From Chrysophaeum taylorii (lineage: Eukaryota; Sar; Pelagophyceae; Pelagomonadales; Pelagomonadaceae), in the NCBI GenBank assembly GCA_029834535.1, contig JAQMWT010000578.1:1-64000 (forward strand): a stretch of DNA of 64,000 bases, given 5' to 3'. The stretch's first letter is position 1; every line of letters starts with the position of its first letter. The notes beneath the pieces were generated by a model. The model was not told the origin of the DNA. It saw nothing but the letters and a program-made list of their open reading frames with translations, and ran no database searches. Positions 52,851 through 60,612 of this stretch are shown here, piece after piece. A program made the translations under genes and the position numbers.

Positions 52851-53515
52851 GCGCCGTGGCGCTGGAATTATTAGCCCACGATTGGGGTGAAGCAGAACAC
52901 GCCCGCTTCTCCGAGGAGAGGACTGCAGCGATGGTCTCTCGTCACGGAGGCTATCCCGCGCCATCTCTCTTCCAACGGCTTGCGAGTCTGATTGGATTGG
53001 GGTCGACGCGGTGGTGGTAATGCCTTATCCTTCCTCCGCGCACGCGGCTCTCGAGTAAATCCTCCGTCAATAATGCTGCGCTACCCTGTCCGGCCGGTGA
53101 TTGACAAAAAAAATCCCGCAGTTCGGCTGCTGCCGGCCTGTTGGTGGCATTCGGCTCTAGACAACGAGCTTGGTGGTGCCGATGCAGCCCACAAGAAAAA
53201 TTCGTTCCTTCGGAGCCGGGGTGGGTCACTCGAGAAGAAAGTTTATCCGTGGCGATCCGCCGTAATTCACCATCCGATTTCTGACCGGTGCAACTGGAAT
53301 ATACGAGACCTCACATCTTGCAATGGAAGTAAACCGGGCTTCCACGCACGACGCGTACGGACAGCCGTAAGTAATGTTGCCCGACAACACACTCGTGGAG
53401 TTGCACTTGGACCTTGAGTCTGGTATCTAGAACACTCTGGCGGTCGTCGCTTCATGAAGAAGAAAGAACCTATGGGGGGGAAAAAAAATTGCTGCTTCTA
53501 TTACTCAAGTCTACT
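52851..53515. other. Intergenic, no gene recognised
   Basis: The frame at 52796-53020 (LELLAHDWGEAEHARF) may be the last part of the LINE relic. The rest shows no coding signal. It ends with a T/A-rich leader before ATG 53516. Confidence 0.4.
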
Positions 53516-55084
53516 ATGGTGACGCAGGCAGGGTTTCGCGTTTGGCGAGGATTCCCGAATCAATCAATGATGACTCGACGGTGGTGGCCGCCGGAGTGGA
53601 CGTCGAACGATGGGTCGCTGCACATCGGGCGAGAATGCGTCCGCATCCGGTGGACGTCACAGCCGACGACGCAGCTGTGGCTTAGCCGATCAAGTTGCGC
53701 CGCAGGAGACAACGACAAGGTGGAAGAGCCCAAGGAGGTCGAAGCTGCGCGGATTGTTCGGGAGCACTGGCCGTTCGTGGATGTAAGAGAGGTCCGGGCG
53801 CTGCCGTCGTACGACGACTCGAACTTCCTCGTGGTTGGCGACAAGAAGTACGTGCTCAAGATCGCGGCCGCGGGGGCCGAGTGCAGGGGCGGCGCTTCGG
53901 GTCGCGACACGCTGCGCGCTCTCGAGTGCGAGTGTCGCATGATGCGGCGGCTCCGGGAGCGCGGCGGCAGCGCGACAGCCCCCGAGATATTTTCGGCGCG
54001 ATGCGGCGCGGAGGTAGTTCCGATCGACGCGACGCGCTTCGCGCGGCTTATCGAATTTATGGAAGGGTCTCCGTTTTCGGCGGAGCCTAAGAGCGACGCG
54101 TTGTTAGCGCGGTTTGGGACGGCCCTCGCCGACTGCGTAGCGGCGTTGGAGGACTTCGACGACGGCGGCGCGGCAGACGCGCGGCCGCTCGCGTGGGATC
54201 TCCGAAACGCGAGAGACGTCTCGCGCTTCGAGGTCTACGCGGAGGACTCCGAGCGTCGCGAAATGGCTCGGCGTGCCTTAAAGCGCTTCGGAGAGATCGG
54301 GACCCTGCCGCGCGCGCAGACGATCCACGGCGACGCCAACGACGAGAACGTTATCATAGGAAAATCGGTCGCCTTTATCGACTTTGGTGACTTCGTAGTC
54401 GCTCCGAGAGTTTACGAGCTCGCGATAGCTCTCGCCTACGCGCTCATGGGCGGCGACGCGCGCCGCAAGGCCTGCCTCGTCGTTGCCGCCTTCCACGCCA
54501 GACTCCCCCTCGACCGCGTCGAGGTGGAAGCCCTTATTCCGCTCGTCGCCGCCCGCAACTGTCAGACGGCGTTGAACGCGGCGCGTCGCCTCGCGATCGA
54601 TCCAACGGACGCCTACGTTTCCATCCACGCCGAACCCGCCTGGCGCCTCCTCGCCAACCTCGACGTCGACGAGATCACCAAAGATCTCCTAAACGTCTGC
54701 GGCTTCTCGATGTCGATGAGCTTTCGAGAGGAGAAGCACGCGTCCTCGACGACGCCGCCGCATGCTTCGACGACGACGACGACGACGCCGCATGGTTCGA
54801 CGACGACGACGACGACGCCGCATGGTTCGACGAGGACGACGACGCCGCCGCATGGTTCGACGAGGACGACGACGACGACGCATGGTTCGAAGACGACGAC
54901 GACGACGCCGCATGGTTCGACGACGACGACGACGACGCCGCATGGTTCGACGACGACGCATGGTTCTCCTCTCGAAAGCGAGAAGAAGAAGCACCTCCCC
55001 GAGTTCCTCCAGCCCCTCGTCGCCGCCGTCTCCGCCGCCGCCCTCGCATTGACCCTCATTTTGCTGAGCCGCCGCCGGCGCTGA
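53516..55084 (+). CDS. Aminoglycoside-phosphotransferase-fold kinase, hydroxylysine-kinase-like, with repeat tail
   Basis: 522 residues from ATG 53516; an alternative start is ATG 53567. The kinase core covers about 80-400. It has an N-lobe with NFLVVGDKKYVLKIAA (ATP-binding Lys), the catalytic loop HGDANDEN (His271, Asp273, Asn278) and IDFGD (metal-binding Asp289). This resembles the HYKK/AGPHD1 subfamily, which phosphorylates 5-hydroxylysine with GTP. After the core is a minisatellite-coded region (about 415-485) of PHGSTTTTT units. Next come a basic stretch and a hydrophobic C-terminal segment (LVAAVSAAALALTLILLS) ending in Arg residues, as in tail-anchored proteins. The repeat tail and anchor are not part of known hydroxylysine kinases. 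Confidence 0.8.
   Translation: MVTQAGFRVWRGFPNQSMMTRRWWPPEWTSNDGSLHIGRECVRIRWTSQPTTQLWLSRSSCAAGDNDKVEEPKEVEAARIVREHWPFVDVREVRALPSYDDSNFLVVGDKKYVLKIAAAGAECRGGASGRDTLRALECECRMMRRLRERGGSATAPEIFSARCGAEVVPIDATRFARLIEFMEGSPFSAEPKSDALLARFGTALADCVAALEDFDDGGAADARPLAWDLRNARDVSRFEVYAEDSERREMARRALKRFGEIGTLPRAQTIHGDANDENVIIGKSVAFIDFGDFVVAPRVYELAIALAYALMGGDARRKACLVVAAFHARLPLDRVEVEALIPLVAARNCQTALNAARRLAIDPTDAYVSIHAEPAWRLLANLDVDEITKDLLNVCGFSMSMSFREEKHASSTTPPHASTTTTTTPHGSTTTTTTPHGSTRTTTPPHGSTRTTTTTHGSKTTTTTPHGSTTTTTTPHGSTTTHGSPLESEKKKHLPEFLQPLVAAVSAAALALTLILLSRRRR
54763..54965 (+). repeat. Coding minisatellite
   Basis: About eight units of GCCGCATGGTTCGACGACG with a variable number of GACs (roughly 18-27 nt each). 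All keep the reading frame and code PHGS plus 2-6 Thr. Confidence 0.9.
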
Positions 55085-55191
55085 GGGGTGGTGTATTATC
55101 ATCTTTACCCTCGTCAACAACTAACTGACTAAAACAAACCCTAGTAGTCGTCTACTGACGATCTTGGTGAGCGAAAGATCTGTCGTTCAAC

Positions 55192-55764
55192 ATGATGAGG
55201 TTGCTGTGTCTCGTCTTCCCCGCAGTCGCGTTCGTGCAACAGGGCGTCGTGAGGCCAGCGACGACGTTAAATGCCGAATTGGTGGGGTCGACAGCGCCCC
55301 TCGGCATGTTCGATCCGCTTGGGTTCTCGAAAGACGAGGAGAAGTTGAAGAAGTACCGCGAGTGCGAACTCAAACACGGTCGCGTCGCGATGGCCGCCAT
55401 GCTCGGGATCATCGTGGAGCCCTTCTTCCATCCTCTGGCCTCCTCGTGCCACGTTACCAAGGTCACCGACCCTTTTGCGGCTGGTCTCGAGCTACCCTTT
55501 GCCGGCAAGATGCAAATCCTCGGTTTCTGCGCCGGCGTCGAATTTCTTAATTACAAGCTATCTTCGGGACCCATGTACAAACCCGGCGACCTCCTCGGCG
55601 CCAACTATTTCTTGGAGGACGACACCAACCCCTTGTGGGTCTCGTACCAGGAAAAAGAACTCAACAACGGTCGCCTTGCGATGATGGGCTTCATGGGATT
55701 TGTCGCTCAATACGCCCTCTACGGCACATATGAGGACTTGCTCTTCAAGCCCCTCATTAAGTAA
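55192..55764 (+). CDS. Chlorophyll a/c-binding light-harvesting protein (FCP/LHC family)
   Basis: 190 residues from ATG 55192, without introns. Residues 1-16 form a signal peptide and AFVQQ follows, like the A-F motif at the plastid transit peptide of red-lineage secondary plastids. The mature protein has helix 1 with ECELKHGRVAMAAMLG (Glu and His chlorophyll ligands paired with Arg). Helix 2 is near 105-120 (MQILGFCAGVEFLNY) and helix 3 has EKELNNGRLAMMGFMGF (Glu, Asn and Arg). It is expected in the thylakoid membrane as an antenna for fucoxanthin-type pigments. Short loops and length fit the Lhcf/Lhcr group; the exact class is not settled. This gene is the best single clue to the organism. 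Confidence 0.93.
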   Translation: MMRLLCLVFPAVAFVQQGVVRPATTLNAELVGSTAPLGMFDPLGFSKDEEKLKKYRECELKHGRVAMAAMLGIIVEPFFHPLASSCHVTKVTDPFAAGLELPFAGKMQILGFCAGVEFLNYKLSSGPMYKPGDLLGANYFLEDDTNPLWVSYQEKELNNGRLAMMGFMGFVAQYALYGTYEDLLFKPLIK

Positions 55765-56317
55765 GTAGCGTCTACCTTCCTCTTCTCGTTTGGCGGCGGC
55801 GGCGCCGGCGGGACAGACACCCAGAATGAATGAATCGTCTACGTTGGTCTTTTTAATACGTAATGTTATTTGGAGGCGGCGTTCATCCCATTAAATTGTG
55901 AGCGATGAGGAGTTCCGAGGGCCCACTTTCCGTGCATCGGTTTCCTTTCCGTGCTCATCATCATCATCATATGTATTAAAAGACGACGGTGGGACTCGCG
56001 AGCTCCACTTCTCTCTGCCGCGCATATCCCTTTCATCGCCGCTAAGCCCAGGGCAGAACCCTCCTGGCGGCGAGGATGTCCATCGCAAAAGATATCCGGG
56101 AGCACAGTCGACCTCGCAAGACATAGTACCGGCCATCATCGCGACGACCTTTCCAAGACGCCTGGAATGGAACAAGCCGCGTCGACATAATCATGCGGGG
56201 CGACTGCCGCCAGGTGCATGCATGGACCTCACTACGCTCAGCAGTAGTAAGGAAGTAAGTAAGTAAGTAAGTAACTAAGTAACTAAGTAAGTAGCCTCTC
56301 TCTGGACGCACCTCCAT
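55765..56317. other. Intergenic, no gene recognised
   Basis: Contains an AAGT/AACT run at 56253-56292 and GGCGGC repeats at 55792-55806. No coding signal. Confidence 0.6.
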
Positions 56318-56417
56318 CCTTACTACTAATCGACAGATGTTTGTCTGTCTGTCTGTCTGTCTGTCCGTCTTTAAATGTCGACTGCTAAGAGGGGGGAGTG
56401 TGTGGGGAGGATGAACG
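56318..56417 (-). repeat. Dispersed composite repeat, second full copy
   Basis: Same layout as 35357-35475: ACTACTAATCGACAGATG, TGTC run (56341-56366), then TTTAAATGTCGACTGC and the inverted 47-bp module. Confidence 0.8.
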
Positions 56418-56596
56418 GCCGACGATAATAATAATAACAGGCGTCTACAGTTTTTTTGCTTTGTAATCGCATCGCGGCGGCTTACTATTACTATAATATG
56501 CTCAAGATAATATTATGGCTCCGAAGAAGTCGTCGGTTGTTCAGCAGACTCGGCACCGACGACGCACACAGTTCTTGGTACATTATGGTGGTAAAA

Positions 56597-57080
56597 CAAA
56601 CAAACAAACAAACAAACAAACAAACAAACAAACAAACAAACAAACAAACAAACAAACTAACTAACAAACTAACTAACTTCAGACCTCTCCCGAGCGTGGG
56701 AGCCAGGCCGGACCGGCAGGAGCCGGTACGGAATCACAACAGAGAAAATAATTCACGCAGTTGGGGCAGAGGCGAGGGATGAGGACGGACTTGTTGATGG
56801 TGGACCGCCACTGCGGACCGCGGTCTTGTGCGAGGTCGTGCAAAAGCGTCGCAGGTCGCGGACGTGTTGGTCCACGAACAATCGACCTGTCCGTCGCGTT
56901 CTGCCCAACCGAGCGAACCCCATGCATGATTCCCAGACTGCAGACTTTTTTTCCGGGCTGGTGCCAGCCCGGGAGGCGAGCAGGCACCGTCTCACTCCGG
57001 GACGGCCGGGGCCGCCGCAGGGAGCAAGCGTGTTAGGCGCCGTCCTCCATCGCACCCAACGGTTAGCGATCGCAGATTGC
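56597..57080 (-). mobile_element. Full copy of the tailed non-LTR (SINE/LINE-like) family
   Basis: 484 bp flanked by GGTAAAA (56590-56596 and 57081-57087). On the minus strand it starts near GCGATCGCTAACCG and ends GGGAGAGGTCTGAAG, followed by a long GTTA/GTTT tail (+ strand CTAAC and CAAA repeats, 56597-56675). It matches 29336-29727 over most of its length, with a short region near 56925-56965 that differs. There is no reverse transcriptase, so it needs a helper. Confidence 0.78.
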
Positions 57081-57302
57081 GGTAAAAAGAATGAAATAAA
57101 ATCACCGCGGCCGCAGAAGAGAAGAAGGGTCTTTCGCTCGGCAAACACCAAGAAGCGAAGAAGACACATGTTCTGGCGAAGAGTGCACGCGGGTTTGTTT
57201 GGTTTGGTTTGGTTTGGTTATAAGAAGGTCAACAACGATTTCTGATCATTCCTTCCTATAAAAGCTTCTAGCTTCAAGAAGAGCAGCGATCATATAAGAA
57301 GT

Positions 57303-59663
57303 ATGAGTGGTCGTGCTGCGGCGTTAGTTCGTGCGATCGTGCGGCGCAGTGGCGCGTGGGGGTGCGGCGACATGCTTGGGGAGCGTGCCGGTCGAGGTCG
57401 GGGGCTGTCGGCGTCGCCCCGGTCTGCTGGTGATTCGGGGGTAGAGGTGAGGTCGCTCGCGCCACCTCGACTCGAGCTGCGCGGCGCATCGCTGCGCGAG
57501 GAGCTCGAGAAGTACTTTGAGAACGGGTGGGCGCTGACCGAGGCTTTGTTTGCGGGACTGCGCGATGAACGGGCGTTTTACGAGCCGGCGGCGCACGGGC
57601 TGCGTCATCCGTTGATCTTTTACTACGGTCACCCCGCCGCGCTCGCGATCAACAAGCTCAGGGTCGGTGGGCTGCGCGAGGGGCCGTTGCACGCTGAGTT
57701 TGAACGGCTCTTCGAGACGGGCGTCGACGAGATGCGGTGGGACGACGTGGTGTCGTCGAACGACAACAAAGACAAGTGGCCCGAGCTGGACGAGGTCTGC
57801 GATTACCGAGCTCGAGCTCGCGAGGTCGTGATCGAGACGATCAGGAAGATAAAGAATGACGACGACGACAATGGGGCGGCGGCGTGGTGCATCGCGATGA
57901 TCTGCGAGCACGAGCGGATCCACCTCGAGACGTCGAGCGTTCTGGTGCGGGAGATGGATCTGGGGTTGGTGAGGCGGCCCGCCGAGTGGCCGGCCGACCA
58001 CCCGAGCGCGTTCGACAACAACACCAACAACGAAAAGACCACCACCACCCCAAGATTCTACGAGGTTGAGGGGATGACGGTGAATTTGGGCAAGTCCAAG
58101 CGCGATACTTACGGTTGGGACAACGAGTTCGGGTCGCGACGCGTTAGTGTCGAAAATTTCGAGTGTTCGAACCTCGTGACGAACTCCGAATTTCTCGAGT
58201 TTGTCAAGGCTGGCGGGTACCGCGACCCGACGCTGTGGGACGAGGCGGGGTGGGGATGGCGGACCTTTCGGAACGCCAAGTGGCCGCACTTCTGGGTGCC
58301 GTCGGGACCGGCGGGCCTCGACGACTACAAGCTCCGGCTCGTTTTCGAGGAAGTCGATCTGCCGCCGGCTCTGCCGGCGGAAGTGAACGCGCACGAAGGT
58401 CGCGCGTACGCGCGCTGGCTCGAGCGTCGGGATAATTCGACTACCTACAGAATGATCACGGAGGCCGAGCATTACGTGGTGCGCGAACGCGTCGGGAAAG
58501 TGTCGCTTTCAGACCCTTCGCTCGACCGGCGCGACGCCGAGGCGTGCGAGGCCGCGGGCGTCAACCTGAATCTCGCGTGGGGGTCGCCGAGCGCTGTTTC
58601 TCCGAACCGTCTCGAGGAACCTGCGGGGAATGTGTGGCACTGGTGCGAGGACGACTTCGCTGCGCTTCCCGGCTTCGCGCCGGATCCGTTGTACGACGAC
58701 TTCTCGACGCCCTGTTTCGACGGCCAGCATACGGTTATCCACGGCGGTTCTTTCGCGTCGACGGGGAACGAGACCTCCGTGTACGCGCGGTTTCACTTCC
58801 GGCCCCACTTCCACCAGCACGCCGGGGTGCGGTTAGCGAGGACGGCCAAAGCCGCTCGACCGCCCGAGCTGACGAGCTACGATCCGGCTCCGCCTCTCGC
58901 GCGGGGGTGGATCCCCCAGAAGTACGCGGACGTCCTGGGCGGCGAAGGCAAGTTCAAGTACGAATCGGAATCGCAGCTCGAGGCGTATCTGGGGCTTCAT
59001 TTCGGGGGTAGTCGGGTTCTGGCGGAACGAGGAAGCCCGACCCGAGCCTTCGTCGCCGATCTCGAATTCTCGTTAGATTTTCCGCGTCGCTGCGCCGAAG
59101 CCGTGCCCGGCGGCGGCGAGTCGTTTCTGGACGTCGGCTGCGCTGTTGGAGGCGCGTGCTTTGCCGCGGCGTCCAAGTTCGACAAGATCGTGGGTATAGA
59201 TTACTCGAGGAAGTTTGTGGAAACCGCGACGACGCTCGCGGCCGGGGCTACGGTCAAAGGCGTGAGCCTCGGCGCCGCCAAACCAAACTGTCGCTTTCTT
59301 GTTGGGGATGCCTCCGACCCCGAGACGCTGCAGTCTCTCGGTACCTTCGACGCGGTCCTGGCCGCCAACCTCCTCTGTCGCCTCCCTAAACCTTCCGCTT
59401 TCCTCGAAGCGCTTCCGAACCTCGTTTCCCCCCGCGGCCACGTCCTCCTCGTCTCCCCCTACTCTTTCATGCCCGAGTATACCCCAGAACCCGCCGAGTG
59501 GCTCGACCCCGACACCCTCAAAGCCAAAATGGCCGGTCTCGGTTTCGACCTGCGCTCGGACTCCCACCTCCCGCTCCTCATCAAAGACCACGCCCGCAAG
59601 TTCCAGCTGATATTCTCCAACGCCCTGCTCTTCCAGCAGCAGCGCCGCTCTAATTATTATTAA
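57303..59663 (+). CDS. ovoA: OvoA: 5-histidylcysteine sulfoxide synthase / 4-mercaptohistidine N-methyltransferase
   Basis: 786 residues from ATG 57303, intronless. Three domains are in the known OvoA order. The N-terminal DinB-like domain has iron ligands probably His110 (YYGHPAAL) and His203/His207 (CEHERIHLE). The central formylglycine-generating-enzyme-like domain (about 256-520) has NVWHWCEDDF and GGSF...RFHFRPHFHQHAGVRLA. The C-terminal methyltransferase (about 590-780) has the SAM-binding block FLDVGCAVGGACF. OvoA joins cysteine to histidine with O2 and, after lyase action, N-methylates the thiol to give ovothiol, a redox-active thiohistidine found in algae and marine invertebrates. 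The extra N-terminal 45 residues are Arg/Gly-rich and could target an organelle. The stop is only 5 bp from the stop of the convergent gene. Confidence 0.93.
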   Translation: MSGRAAALVRAIVRRSGAWGCGDMLGERAGRGRGLSASPRSAGDSGVEVRSLAPPRLELRGASLREELEKYFENGWALTEALFAGLRDERAFYEPAAHGLRHPLIFYYGHPAALAINKLRVGGLREGPLHAEFERLFETGVDEMRWDDVVSSNDNKDKWPELDEVCDYRARAREVVIETIRKIKNDDDDNGAAAWCIAMICEHERIHLETSSVLVREMDLGLVRRPAEWPADHPSAFDNNTNNEKTTTTPRFYEVEGMTVNLGKSKRDTYGWDNEFGSRRVSVENFECSNLVTNSEFLEFVKAGGYRDPTLWDEAGWGWRTFRNAKWPHFWVPSGPAGLDDYKLRLVFEEVDLPPALPAEVNAHEGRAYARWLERRDNSTTYRMITEAEHYVVRERVGKVSLSDPSLDRRDAEACEAAGVNLNLAWGSPSAVSPNRLEEPAGNVWHWCEDDFAALPGFAPDPLYDDFSTPCFDGQHTVIHGGSFASTGNETSVYARFHFRPHFHQHAGVRLARTAKAARPPELTSYDPAPPLARGWIPQKYADVLGGEGKFKYESESQLEAYLGLHFGGSRVLAERGSPTRAFVADLEFSLDFPRRCAEAVPGGGESFLDVGCAVGGACFAAASKFDKIVGIDYSRKFVETATTLAAGATVKGVSLGAAKPNCRFLVGDASDPETLQSLGTFDAVLAANLLCRLPKPSAFLEALPNLVSPRGHVLLVSPYSFMPEYTPEPAEWLDPDTLKAKMAGLGFDLRSDSHLPLLIKDHARKFQLIFSNALLFQQQRRSNYY

Positions 59664-59668
59664 GACGT

Positions 59669-60397
59669 TTATTCTACGCTCCGCCGCCGCCGTCGTCGTC
59701 GTCGCTCTTGCCTTTCGAGCACCGTCGACCGCGACGGATCGAAGAAGCAAAATGATGGTCTGCTGCTGCTATACTCAAAGGACGTTGTTCCGGCAGGAGG
59801 CGAGTTGTTGGCAATTTCGTCCTTTTCGGGCCGGGGAAGCTTGATGTTGTGCCCCTCTAGATTCGAAGCGATGCGAACGGCTTGTTCGCACATGTCGCGA
59901 GCTCGACGGAGCGACGGATCCCCGAAATCGCACCCAGCCGCAACTACCACCCTCCCCCCAGAACAAGAAGAAGAAGAAGAAGAAGAAAACCGCTCGCGCG
60001 CCGCCTGCAGCTCGCGCCGCGATTTAGCGAGGACGCTGCGCTCCTCCCGCGCCGTCTTGGTCTTCTCCGCGAAAGTCAAAAGCCGAGCTTCGCGACGGTC
60101 CGCGGCTTCGCGCCGCGCCATCTCGAGCTTTTCTTTGGCGAGTTTGCGCTCGCGTTCCTGCTTTTCACGCCGCTCCGACGCCTGCCGCCGCCGATCGACC
60201 TCTCGGCGCTTCCGCCGCCCCCAACCCTCAGCACGACGCGCCGTCTCCTCGGCGCTTCCCCCCGCCGCGGCGCACGCCAAAGCCGACTCCACCGCACCCA
60301 CGCCGCCGCCGCTTGCGAGACCCCGCAGATCGACGCTCTCGAGCAACCGCACGATCGACGACAACTTTCCCGCGCGCTTGGCTAACGACCTTTCCAT
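59669..60397 (-). CDS. Coiled-coil protein, function unknown
   Basis: 242 residues from ATG 60397. The frame is open upstream to 60532, but the residues there look like translated leader. The middle (about 80-165) is a long, highly charged Arg/Lys/Glu/Ala helix (EKQERERKLAKEKLEMARRE) typical of coiled coils. Before it is a short Leu/Gly-rich domain. After it are a Ser run and a small Cys-containing segment, and the end is Arg-rich, coded by a CGT/CGC repeat. No family recognised. It is convergent with ovoA (5 bp between stops) and divergent from TRAPPC13 (216 bp between ATGs). Confidence 0.6.
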   Translation of the reverse strand: MERSLAKRAGKLSSIVRLLESVDLRGLASGGGVGAVESALACAAAGGSAEETARRAEGWGRRKRREVDRRRQASERREKQERERKLAKEKLEMARREAADRREARLLTFAEKTKTAREERSVLAKSRRELQAARERFSSSSSSSCSGGRVVVAAGCDFGDPSLRRARDMCEQAVRIASNLEGHNIKLPRPEKDEIANNSPPAGTTSFEYSSSRPSFCFFDPSRSTVLERQERRRRRRRRSVE

Positions 60398-60612
60398 TTC
60401 ATGAGCCGCCGCCAAGAAGGAAGGAAGGAACCCGAACGAAATAAATAAATCTCTTGCTCTTGATACTCGAGAGATACGACGACGCGCGCGTTGAGGAGAG
60501 GAAAGGAAAGGAAACTCAACTCCTCCTCCCAAACAGCTTTGAATACATACATACTATATATACATACCCTCCTGGGTTCTTTTATTCGAAACCCTCATAG
60601 GAGATTGATTAT

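Noticed and set aside
51836-54800. Plus-strand and antisense ORFs inside the type I protein and kinase genes
   Set aside because: They are GC-rich shadow frames with Arg/Ser/Pro bias and no family features.
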